Origin: Ochotona curzoniae | Taxonomy: Eukaryota; Chordata; Mammalia; Lagomorpha; Ochotonidae | Assembly (NCBI RefSeq): GCF_017591425.1 | Contig: NW_024466307.1 | Coordinates: 1,920,001 to 1,984,000 of the forward strand | Length of the DNA stretch: 64,000 nt | Direction of reading: 5' to 3' | Part shown: positions 13,021 through 23,535 of the stretch, piece by piece | Layout of the letters: each line of letters starts with the position of its first letter | Position numbering within the stretch: position 1 is the first letter of the stretch | Program-made: the position numbers and the translations under genes | The notes under the pieces: generated by a model | Seen by the model: only the letters and a program-made list of their open reading frames with translations | Databases searched by the model: none | Told to the model about the DNA's origin: nothing

Positions 13021-13620
13021 AATGCTGGATGCAACATAGAATTTTATGTTGTGAACTTGAGCAAAGTGGACTGGAACCAACAAAAATGTGGGGGTTGAGG
13101 TAAAAACAGACAGGTGGGTGCTGACCTAATTCCTTCTCTTAGGCTGGACCCATGCTGTCTACACCTGGGAAAAGATGGTTTTCTGATCATTTAATCTGTA
13201 AAGTTTTTCCTAACCACGCACAGATTCTACAGGAGTTAGTGTTTCTTGTAGTAGCAGAGTTAGTTTTCAGCTTTGTGCTAGCATAGTCTTGCTGAATTTA
13301 AAGAGACAAAAATGTTGCTCACCATGATTTGATTAGAACACACTGTATATGGATGTGGTAAAATGTTGCACTGTACCCTGTCAAAAGGTACAATCATTAC
13401 TAATGAAAAGTTTTGAATACATAAAATCACCGAATGTTTTAAGAGCAGATTTTATTTTAAATGTTATAATGCATAAAACAACATACATGAAAACCATGGG
13501 CTCACTTTGTACAAAGAAGCCAGATACAAAGAGTGGGCATTTAGCACAGCCCTGAAGACACCTGCCTCCCATGTTGGAGTCCAGGGACTCAGCCCTCTGA
13601 CTTTGGCTTTCGCTTTCTTT

Positions 13621-13911
13621 TTTAAAGATGTTTTGTTTTTATTTGAAAAATAGTTACAGAAACAGGAGGAGAGATGGAGAGGGAGAGAGAATCTTGCATC
13701 CACTGGTTCACACCCCAAAGGGCTGCAGCAGCCAGGGCTGGGCCAGGTCAAAGCCAGAAGCCTGGGGCTTCTTCCCACAGGGACCCAAGCACTTGGGCAA
13801 TTTTCTGCTGTTTTCTCAGGCCATTAGCAGGAAGCTGGATCAGAAGTGGAACAGCTGGGACTCAAACTGGCGTCCAAGTGGGATGCCGGGGTTGCAGGTG
13901 GAGGCTTAGCT
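13621..13911 (-). mobile_element. C-SINE
   Basis: It has the tail 'tttttatttgaaaaatag', then 'cactggttcacaccccaaag', 'ggccattagcaggaagctgg' and 'ggaacagctgggactcaaac'. The extreme head is missing. Confidence 0.88.
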
Positions 13912-14435
13912 TCAGTTTCTTAAACAGCAGCAACTCTGCCACCCTTACGCAGTTTCAGTTCCAGCCTCATTCCCCCATTTCCACACAGTGTGGTGCATCC
14001 TGACCTCAGCCTGGTACCACTTCGTGCCAGCGGTGACCTTCCTGGGGGGCAGTTCCCACATGCTCTATTCAATTAACCCCACTGAGCCCCATGGCGATCA
14101 CCTCTCTCAATCACGATGTGACCCTACATAACGTGTGTTGCTTGCATTAAATCCACCAATGAGAATGTGGGAAACCTGCTTGACTGTGACCCTGGACTCG
14201 AGCAAAGGCACTGGTTCCCAAGTCCCTCTCTCCCTCTGTCCCCGACTGTCCCCGTCTCCGTGTGTGATCATGCGGGGCAGGGCTCTCTGGGCCTGAAAGT
14301 AATGAAATCGTGACTTCCATCTGTGTTCCTCCTACTCATTCTTCATCTTAGAGATTCCAAGTGGAAACAGTATAGGTTCTTCAAAATTCAAATGAAATAT
14401 AATTTTCATTTGAACTAGCATAAAAAATAAAGCTT
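13912..14435. other. Intergenic DNA without a recognisable gene
   Basis: I recognise no exon or repeat here. The stretch lies between two minus-strand C-SINEs. Confidence 0.5.
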
Positions 14436-14702
14436 AATTTAAAATTTTATTTGGAAGATAGAAAGAGTTGAAGACAGAGATCCTTCTACCTGCTAATTTG
14501 TTCTTCAAACGTAAGGCTGGACCAGGCTGACGCCAGGAGCTGGGACTCCGGCTGGGTCTCCCAGGTGATCTGCTGCCTGCCACCTCCCAAGCCTTGCAGC
14601 AGGAAGAGGGATTAGAAGCCGAGCTGGATTTCAAACTCAGGAACTCGGGAACATGGTGCAGCTGTCCCAAGTGTGTCTTTGCCGCTGTGCGCATGCACAC
14701 CC
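14436..14702 (-). mobile_element. C-SINE, degraded
   Basis: A tail 'aaaattttatttggaagat' is followed by recognisable body (gaccaggctgacgccagg, gctgggtctcccagg) and B-box region 'tttcaaactcagg'. It forms an inverted pair with the next element. Confidence 0.75.
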
Positions 14703-14730
14703 ATGAGGCTTAGTTTTAAGGAATGCTTTA

Positions 14731-15048
14731 GCCAGCATTGTGGTGCAGTCGTGCTGAGCCCCTGCTCGCAATGCCAGCATCCCATCTGGCCGATGGGTCG
14801 GCAGGTTTGGGTCTGAGTTTGCTCTGCTCTGATCTGGCTCCCTGCTGACATGCCAAGGAAGGTGACTGAAGATGGTCCAAAGGTGCCCCTTGGTGCCCCT
14901 GCGGGAGGCCCAGATGGAGTTCCAAGCCCCTGAGTATTGTGGGAATTTGGGAATAAACCAGCAGGTGGAAGATCCTTCCTCTCGCCTTTTCTCCTCCTCC
15001 TCCTTTGTCTGTGTGTCTCAGTCTGTCTTTAAATAAGTAAATTCCTTT
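14731..15048 (+). mobile_element. C-SINE, full length, old
   Basis: The head is 'gccagcattgtggtgcag', followed by 'tctggctccctgctgacatg', then 'aaaccagcaggtggaagatc' and a tail 'tctttaaataagtaaattc'. It faces the minus copy at 14436-14702 head to head. Confidence 0.82.
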
Positions 15049-15849
15049 AGAAAAGAAGCATTTTAATTTTGGCAGATTTATTCTACCTGTATGTATTGGG
15101 AGGTGGCTGAGTAAATGTCAGTGGGCAGCAGCACCGGTGACCTCAGGGTAAAAGTATTTGGGCAGTTTATTGCTTTCTTTGGAGTACTTATGTTACTTGA
15201 ATTTTTATAATGAGCATAATCACTTTTAGTGAACAATAACATTTTAAATGATGGTTCAGATCCATATTTCTGGTCCCCAAAATGTCTAGGACATTTTTAA
15301 TTTAAAAAAGGAATTACACAATAGAATGGTATGATTCATTTTTCATTCAGACAGTCACACACATTTGTGTCTGTGTATTTCCTAATGTCTAGAAATGCAG
15401 ACACCAAAACTGCCAGGAAGTCCCGATGGAAACGTCTGTTGGTGCAATGATCTCTATGTGGTGAAATTAGAACTGCTTCTCTTTCATCTTTGCATTTCGT
15501 TGTATGGCAAGCTTTTAAAAGTTTTTTGTGCATTATGTAAAGTTCTGTAATAAGGAAGCATTGCTTGCATAGTAAGAACTATCACTTTCTTTTTTCCTGG
15601 AACAGGGGTGGGGAGGAAGAAGACTGGAAAAGCAGCTCAGGACACCTTGGGAAGGCAGCATGGGGCTGGAGTCTGGGAGTCGCAGGGACGGGCACTGGCC
15701 AGTCTGGAACCTTTGAAGAATCTGCGTTTGCAAAGAGAGAATGAGTGTGTGGATTTGGCTCATGTGAAGGCCAACATGGCACAGGTAAAGGGCACGGGCA
15801 GGGCATGTCCTGATGTCACAGTGTGGAGGAAAAACCATGGGCCAGTGCT
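15049..15849. other. Intergenic DNA without a recognisable gene
   Basis: This is A+T-rich sequence between a C-SINE and an L1 piece. Nothing is recognised. Confidence 0.5.
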
Positions 15850-15985
15850 TCCCCGTCTTTTTAAAAGAATTGATAGATTGATTTCAATTTTCTACTTGCT
15901 GTTTTGCTCATCCATGTGTTGTCACAAATAACAGATGTACATATTAGCTTTGAAGAGTTGCTTAGTATTCCATATGTGCCTTGGG
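15850..15985 (-). mobile_element. L1 3' UTR fragment
   Basis: 'gctcatccatgtgttgtcac' and 'gttgcttagtattccat' match the reversed L1 3' region that reads 'tccatccatgttgt' and 'gagtagtattccat'. Confidence 0.5.
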
Positions 15986-15997
15986 CCTATTACTAGC

Positions 15998-16322
15998 AAT
16001 TTATTTATTTGTTTGAAAGGCATAATTACCAAGAGACAAAGGGACAGACGGGGAGAGGAAGAGATTTTCCGACCATTAGTTCACTCTCCAAATGGCTGCA
16101 ACAGCTGGGCTGGGCCAGGCAGAAGCCACAGCCAAGAGCCAGAGCTCCATCCTGGTCTCCCACGTGGGTGGCAAGTACTCAAGGATCTGACCATGTTCTG
16201 CTCTCCTGGGAACTTAGCATGGAACTCAACCAGAAGTTAGGCAGCCAGGACTCCAACTGGCACCTGGATGGGAAGCCAGGGCTGCAGTCAGCAGCTTAGC
16301 CTGATGCACCACACAACAGGCT
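15998..16322 (-). mobile_element. C-SINE, full length
   Basis: It has tail 'atttatttatttgtttgaaa', body 'ggtctcccacgtgggtggc' and head 'gcttagcctgatgcaccac'. It follows directly on an L1 piece. Confidence 0.88.
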
Positions 16323-16960
16323 AGGGGACTGGAATTTGTTTTTAAAGAGTTTTAAAACTAGAAGCTGTTCCTTTACCTCAGTTCAAGACCATAAATTCCT
16401 TTTTACCATCACATAGCCCTCAGAACGGAAGGAAACATACAGAGGTTGAGGACAAGCTACCCACAGGGCAGGGAGCAATGAGCGTTCCTGAAGCCTGCAC
16501 AGAATGTTCCAGAACGGTGCACATATGGTGGTAAGAGATTTCACCGTTGACCAGCTTTGTGAGACTAAGTGAGCTGTTTGTGCATCGTGAAGGGTGAGCA
16601 GTGAGGATCCCCAGTGTTAGCCAGCAAGATGCTTGATGGCGCAGGCAGGGGATGAGAATTGTGGCAAATGCTCATGGTGCCTGTGGAAATGCAATGGATA
16701 GTTCTGGAAGGAATAATGCGATAGAACTTCTTTGCCCAGACCATCATCATAGATCTGGAAGACGGTGACACCAACTATGGGGGGAATAAACACTTAGGGT
16801 CACAGTTGGGGTGGAATGTGGGGCCTTTCTAGATCCTCACAGGCAACTTCTACCCGGGAATCCCATTGGCAGGAATTCAGAGGATGCCAATGACCAGACA
16901 GCCAGGAGAGCCTTCACAGTATAAACAAATGGAGGGGGGACCTACTCAGGCACTGTTGGG
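16323..16960. other. Intergenic DNA, unrecognised
   Basis: There is no coding similarity. Words such as 'cacaggcaacttctacccgg' hint at an old LTR, without proof. Confidence 0.4.
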
Positions 16961-17253
16961 GGACTCTGTCATGATGCAGCATGCTGAACCACTGCTTTCA
17001 ATGTGTGCTGATTTGAGCTCTGGCTGCTGTGCTTCTAATTCAGCTGCCTGCTAATGTCCCTGGGAAAACACCAGATTATGACCTGAGTACTTGGATCCCT
17101 TCAGCCACCTGGGAGACCAGGAGAGAACTCCTGGCTCCTGCCGTCGACCTGGCCCAGCCCAGCTGGGGTAGCCATGGCTGGAGTGACCTGGAGAATGGAA
17201 CATTCTTTGTCCCTCTCTCTAACTCTGCCTTTCAAGCAAGTAAATGAATCTTC
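16961..17253 (+). mobile_element. C-SINE, full length, old
   Basis: The degraded head 'gatgcagcatgctgaac' is followed by 'cagctgcctgctaatgtccc', 'cacctgggagaccagg' and tail 'gcctttcaagcaagtaaatg'. Confidence 0.82.
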
Positions 17254-17844
17254 AGTAATAGGCTGGCGAGGCAAACAATGACACATCCCCATAAGCAACT
17301 GTTCAACAGGTAGAGCTATCATGGTGCGTGGAAAAACGGAAAACAAGTAGCAAATGCATGCCTAACGCATTCTCGTTTTAATTGTATGCATGTGTGTGCC
17401 TCTATCTTTGTGTGTAAACACACTTACGTGCACAGGAGACAGTCTGGGCAGGGAGCTAGCCAGTGTCGTCTGTCCTGCTGAGCTGGGGCTACTGGTGGTT
17501 TTCATGGTTTTTTGTTTGTTTGTTTGTTTTTAGCACGAGTACACTAATCAGAATAATAGCTAATTTGATTTTGGAATTGAAAAGGTGTAAACCTTTAGAA
17601 ATTTCAGAGGACAGTCTATAATTATTACTATAAAATGATTAGTATTATAAGTATTATTATATAATAATTACCCCTCCAATTTCAATTCCTTATAACATGG
17701 CACAAAACACAGGAAGATGCCAGAAGGGGCAGAGCATGACAAAAACCCAAATGAGAAGAGCTCATCCCCCCGAGCCGCAGGGCTCAGGATTCCACCATTT
17801 CCCCAGAGAGCGGGGACTTGCGGTTAACCCCAGATTCAGCCTGT
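17254..17844. other. A+T-rich intergenic DNA
   Basis: It contains a (GTTT)n run near 17510-17530 and a low-complexity ATTATTA patch at 17625-17668. Confidence 0.5.
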
Positions 17845-18110
17845 ATCTGTTTACAGTGGGTCGGGAGGACAGCCACCCTTCGCTTCCTGGGGCTCTGCTT
17901 CTGGAGATTCTACCAACCACAGTTCAGAAATATCCAGGAGACCTAAACCGGATCTGTTGTAAACATCTTCCAATTGTTCCCTAAACGGTACAGGCTGACA
18001 GCTGTTTGCATGACACATTACATGAAGCTTTACAACTCATCCAGGGACAATCTGAAACGAAGCTGGGTGTGCACAGGTTCTATATGAGCACTACAGCATC
18101 TTCCACAAGG
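17845..18110 (+). mobile_element. Tigger/MER2-type DNA transposon fossil
   Basis: Words in order match the Tigger/MER2 internal consensus as I remember it: 'gattctaccaaccacag', 'ttgttccctaaacggtacag', 'gacagctgtttgcatgac', 'tgtgcacaggttctatatga' and 'gcactacagc'. It is strongly diverged and has no open frame. Confidence 0.65.
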
Positions 18111-19894
18111 CTAACTGTGTCAGTGGGAGGTGCTGGAGTCAGCACCTGTGGGTGCTTCCAAAAACGTGTAGTTAGAGTTATCCTGCGAATGGTGGCGTAA
18201 GACTTTCAATGCCAAGCTCTCACAGAATTGATCAGAATGAAGGTTAATCTCCAGGTAGCACTAACCTGCAGGGCTCCAGATTCCAAAGCTTACTACAATG
18301 CACTGGTTAGGCAGCTGCAAGATGCGTGACAGCATAGTGGCCCCGGAAGTGAGCCACCTGCCGTGTGTGCTCCGTTGACTGCCAGAGGGACTGCTGGGAT
18401 TGGCATGTTTCTTCAGTAGGAATCCTTTGTCACAGCCTCATGGCCCAGAGGCAACCACTTCCCTGGGCCATTCCTAAGGTTATCTTCCTTGCTGCTTCTT
18501 TCGGACTGAAAGCTGTGTGTGAGGACACAGGGAGGCCTGGATGACAATCTGGATCCCCTGACTAAGGGCTGTGGCTGATGATTGAAGCCTCAGGGGCTGC
18601 TTGGAGCTTGGGCGAGCAGAGCAGACTGGCTTGCTGGCCTCCACAAGGCTGGGTAGCCATCATTAGCTTGTGGTCGCTCCTCTGCCCGGGCCTGTCATCT
18701 CCTGTGGGGTGGGATATCTGGGTGCCTCGCTCTGGCTCTGAGCATGGGAGGGGCTGGGAATCCCCCAGTTTAGCATTCAGGAGATACACAGCCCCTAGAC
18801 TCCCCTGATCTGGGCCTTCTCCAGGCTGGTCACGCCATGAACAGCCCCCGTTCCAGAAGAGTCCCTGGACGTTTGGTTGTGTTCTCGGCTTTCTGCACTC
18901 TGGTTGAGGATTGTTCTTCCCTGGATCCAGGACAGAAGCTAATGAAGGCAGAAATGCCAAGAACAAGAACCCAGTCTTAGCTTTGACATTTCAGCAGCCT
19001 GAGCCCTAATGGACTCAGGACAAAAAAAAAAATGTGTGTCCTGGGCAGGAAAAACCATCTAACTCTTGGAAGGCAAAGTCCATGCCTGTGTGACCTCGCA
19101 GCTCTCTGCGGAGGGTCATCTGACTCACTCAGGAAATGCACCCTTGACCGCCATCCAGACGGTCAGAACCCTGGACATTTAGCACTGAACTTCATAAAAA
19201 CAGGGGAGATGACCTGGGGAGGGCGGGAGCACGTGGGCGCAGAGACCCCCGGTGCTGTGGGTGTTCCCACCTCCTGCAGAACTGACGGGCTCTGCATCCA
19301 CTCACAGCCCCCTGTCCAGGATCATTTTTCCCACCAATTGCAGAATCTCTGCCCCCATAAAGCTTTCCAAACCCCCCATCACTTTGCTGCCTCTTACTTC
19401 ATGAACCAGTTATGAAAATGGGCATGAGCTTGCCATCTGTGCAAAAGAGAACAGCTTGAGAAAGATCTAGAAAAATAGTGTGTGGTGAAAAGTTGTTTAT
19501 TCCAACCTCCTCCTGGGTTAAAGCAAGATTCCCTGAGCTGAGCGAGAAGAGGGTTGGGCACAAGCATAGCCGGGGCCCATGAAAGGCTCTGCTTCTGTCC
19601 TTCACCTGCAAAGAGGGCCTCAGGTGGGTCGGTGTCTCTTGTTGGTGCATCCCATGAAGGAGGCATGCCTGGTGCCACGGAGGCTAGCAGGTGTGGTGTT
19701 CTCTCCTAGAAATGGGTCGATCCCAGCATGCTGAGCTCTCCTGCAGCCCAGGAGGATGAAAGGACCCATTGGGTGTGTCCTGTGACTGTGATGAAGATGG
19801 CTGGAGTAGACAAAGATGGGGTGAGGATAAAATCATAGTTGTCCGGGAGCCCAATGACAAGAGACTGGCTTGGCACCCGTAGGATCACTATGTC
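18111..19894. other. Intergenic DNA without a recognisable gene
   Basis: An A11 run at 19022-19032 is not preceded by a poly(A) signal, so there is no sign of a retrocopy. Nothing else was recognised. Confidence 0.5.
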
Positions 19895-20091
19895 CCTGGG
19901 GGTCTTGGGTCCAGTTCCTTGGAGCTAGGAAGAGCCTCTTTCTCTCAGCAGAATGGGAGCTCCATTGCTTTCCTAGGCCATAAATAGGGAGCTGGATCAG
20001 AAGTGCAGCTGCCAGGACTAGCACCAGCAATCATACGGGATGCTTATGCTGCAGACAGAGGATTAGCCTGTTAAGTCACCATGCCAGCCCC
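19895..20091 (-). mobile_element. C-SINE head half
   Basis: It carries 'gctttcctaggccataaata', 'gggagctggatcagaagtgc', 'gctgccaggactagcacc' and the head 'cctgttaagtcaccatgcc'. The tail half is absent or very diverged. Confidence 0.8.
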
Positions 20092-23000
20092 ATGTGTGTC
20101 TTTCTTTACAAAGCTACCATAATTTGATTTGGGGGATGTCATCCCAAGGACCTCATCCAATTCAGTCCCTTGCCAAGGGCCACACTATTGGATGCCACTC
20201 CATCCTTAATCCACTAACCATTAACAGAAGGCTTGAGGACCCAGTTCCCAGTGTCTGTGCCTTTGGAGGGGCACTGAAACCCTAAAAGGGACTCCCACCA
20301 TGCGAACACAGGGCCTTGTGGGGAAGTGGGAGTCGGTCCCAGTCGCAGTTATTTTAGTTGCTGAATACTTACTGCGGAGTTCTGCACTGAGTGGACCCCA
20401 ACCAACAACTGTCATTACGGATCTGCTGGATGGAGCTGGCAAAAAGAAGTGAACTTCTCTTTTAGAAAATCAGTCATGAGGCTGGTCTCTCTTAACCTTG
20501 GAGGATCCTGCTCGAGCTAACTCCTCCCCTCACCCCGAGCGCCAGGAACAGAGAATCCCTTTCTGGGAGCCACCCTAAGGTGCGTCTTCAGTAACAGCAG
20601 TGACTGGGAGGCAGGCTGCCATGGAGCTGCTCTTAACCTGTCACACTGACGTGTTCCAGAAGGCCTGCAGGAGTCCACTGCGAGCTTCCCAGGAAGGGGC
20701 TGTGAACAAAGACAGCCGAATCCCAAGAGCCACAGGTGCGCATGGAAGTGAAGGTCTGGGGTCATCCACTGTCAGCAGCCCTAGGATGCTGGTTTCATTT
20801 GGATGTTTGCATTTACCACTAACCATAGGTACCCCAGTTGAGATCTGTTCTTGTGAGCATCATCGTTTGTGTACTTGCTCATTCACATGCCTTTAGCTTT
20901 GAATTTTAAAGCAGGGCATTGGAAGTACTTTTAACCCAGCATTTTGATTAATAGGATATATTTCTTCTTTGTACATCTTCTAAAAGTTCAAGACACATAA
21001 TTGATTCCATAAAGTCATAAAAACCTCTTAAAAGTTTTTCACTGAACAAATTCCTACTTTCTTTCTATGAGAAATAAATGTCATTTTCCTCCCAGATGTC
21101 AAGAGAAAAAAAATGAACATTTGCATATGGATTCTGAGGCTAAACCATTATAGGAAAACTATAATCATTGCCTTATTATTTTATTTGGTAGTGTTGTGTT
21201 ATATTCCACACATATTATCTTCGTCAGTTGGCAGAACAAAATTAGAATCATATGCAGGCTTTTTCAGTCATTCACTTAATTTCCTGTTTTGTATCTTTTT
21301 GGTGACTTCTGTAGAAGGGCTCCTTAAAAGTTTCCCCTTTGAAAATGGACCAAGAAACAAAGGAAACTTCTATTTTAACACTGTGCGAGTCTGTAAAAGG
21401 AATGTGCTTCACCGCGTCCAACTTCCCTCTCAACTGCGAGTGGTTGAGGCGAGCAGAGCAAGAGCTGGAGCTGGGGTGTGGCTGCTGGAGGGAAGGTCCA
21501 TCTGCTCCCCAGAGCACTGTGATAATGTGTTTTCCACGTGCTAAGGCAAGGAGGGGGAACGTGAAGCCTGCTTGTCTTAACTGGGTCAGAAAAATAATAT
21601 TGACCCCAGACACAAAGCAATTAATTGGTAGCTCATATGCAGGAAGGGTGACAGGAAGTAAAGTGACACTTTTGCTTGAAACCAGGGTTGGCCAAGGTGA
21701 CAGACTCCACACCCTGGCCACCACCCGACCCCACGCAGGCCCTGCAGACAAGCTGTGTCTGTGGGCCCCACAGCAGTTCAAGAGAACCTCACAGCTTCTT
21801 CCCGGATTGCTGAGTACCTTGCCTGGCATTCTCAAAGGGCTCTTAGCTCTCCAGGTATTGGGACTCAACTCCATCCCCATGCTTTTCTGCAGGCAAAAGG
21901 GTGAGGCAGCGAGAGGAACAGCGGGCAGCTGTGAACTGGCCCCATCTACAAAGCAGAGACCCTCCCAGAGGCAAGCTCCAGGAGTCTTACTGTTGTGGGA
22001 ACCTGACCTTGTCGGAAGAAGTGGTCTTGTCTGGTCTGACTCCCGGGGGACTGGTCGCATGGCTGGGACCAGAATGAGGAGCATGAGCGACCTCCCAGCC
22101 TTAATTCTTCAGACAAGAACCGTAACACAATGAAAGGGCTATGCCATAAAACCTGACTCGGAAAATATGTGCTGCAACCCGATCCTCTCGAAAAGGAAAG
22201 GTTCTGCTTTTCCCATTAGGAGCGCCTTGCTTCCTGCCAAGCCCCTTCCTAATCCACATGTCTTGGAGAAACACAGCACCAACAGAGCAGGCATAAGCCC
22301 AGAGTAAGAACTCAATTCAATGTATACTCAGTTACACCGAGAAAAGCTCCATTAGACCTCACCCCTACCACCAATAACTTAATGACCAAGTTTTGGAAAA
22401 TCTCCCTTTAGAGAAAGACCACACTGTTTCATTTGCCACAGGCACACTGGGAGTACAAAGTGGGGCCGGTGCTTCTCATGGTGGAGCAGGTTTTTGTGGC
22501 TTCATCCTGGGTGTGAGGGTCAGGGTCAGAGACCCTGAAGAGGGAGGGGCTGTCTACCCCACAGGCCTGGTGGTCACAGAACACTGTGAGGGTCTCGGTA
22601 AAGCTGGCAGCTGCTACGTGCTGAGGGTGAGAGGCACAGCTGAGGGTCTGGAGAATTCTCGGTACCATTCTGGGAGTCACAAAAGTGGACTTGTTGGGGG
22701 GACTGTGGAGATACCAACAGATGCAAAGCTGCGTGAGATGGGACGTGGCCAAGACAGCTCTGTGACACAGCAGTGGCCACGGTCTCTGACAACACTCATA
22801 TTGTGTGGCTGAAGATCACTTTAAAAGGGGAATCTTTAGTGCTTCTGCCATTCAATAAATATGTGAAGTGACATGTAATTAGCATGACCATGTCACAATG
22901 GATGATTATGCATCAAAACATCATGTTATATGCCATTAATAGACACCATTTTTATTTATTCATTGAGATAAGCAGCGAGACTCCGTGGCTCAGAGCAGCT

Positions 23001-23296
23001 GAGCCGGGATCTTCAGCAGGCAGCAGGTGCAGTGGACAGAGCTCAGTTGTTTGATCCCCAGCCCTCAGCCTGCTCTGCTTCTGGCCTCGTTCCTCGTCAC
23101 GCAGCCTCAACCAAGTGGAGTCCAGAGTTCCTCTGAGCCTCTGCATCAGGCTTGACCCGTTCCTCTGCTCTGCCAAGGCCCAGCCATGCCTGTCACCCAC
23201 AGAGGGTCAACATCTTATCTAAAACCCCCTCGGGGTATGGTGCTGCTTTTTACTGCCTTCTTCCAAGCAGCCAAGGAGGGAGTTTTCCACCAAACT
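20092..23296. other. Intergenic DNA without a recognisable gene
   Basis: Long open frames on both strands overlap at 21272-22133 without protein similarity. AATAAA near 21070 is followed by an A8 run near 21105, a weak retrocopy-like tail. The stretch 20940-21300 is A+T-rich and may hide an L1 piece. Confidence 0.5.
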
Positions 23297-23535
23297 ATTT
23301 TTTTTTTTTTTAAGGCAAATGAGAGATCTTGCACCTCCTAGGTCACTCCCTAAATGCCTGCAGCAGCCAGATCGGACCCAGGCCACAGCTAGGAGTTCCA
23401 CACAGGTCCTGCGCATGGTGGCAGGGGCCAAGTCCCTGAGCCGTCACCTGCTGCCTCCCAGGTGTGCATGGGCAGGGAGCTGGGTTAGAAGCAGAGCGGC
23501 TGGAACTCTGCAGAAGGGTGCACTCACTTGGTAAC
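23297..23535 (-). mobile_element. C-SINE, B box and head missing
   Basis: A T-run is followed by 'aaggcaaatgagagatctt', 'ggtcactccctaaatgcctg', then 'gggcagggagctgggttag'. Most of the head is lost. Confidence 0.82.

Noticed and set aside
19022..19032. A11 run considered as a retrocopy tail
   Set aside because: No poly(A) signal or mRNA-like sequence precedes it.
21272..22133. Open frames of about 264-270 codons on both strands over the same bases
   Set aside because: Neither translation resembles a known family. Overlapping antisense frames of this size arise by chance in G+C-richer DNA, and no splice or poly(A) context supports them.
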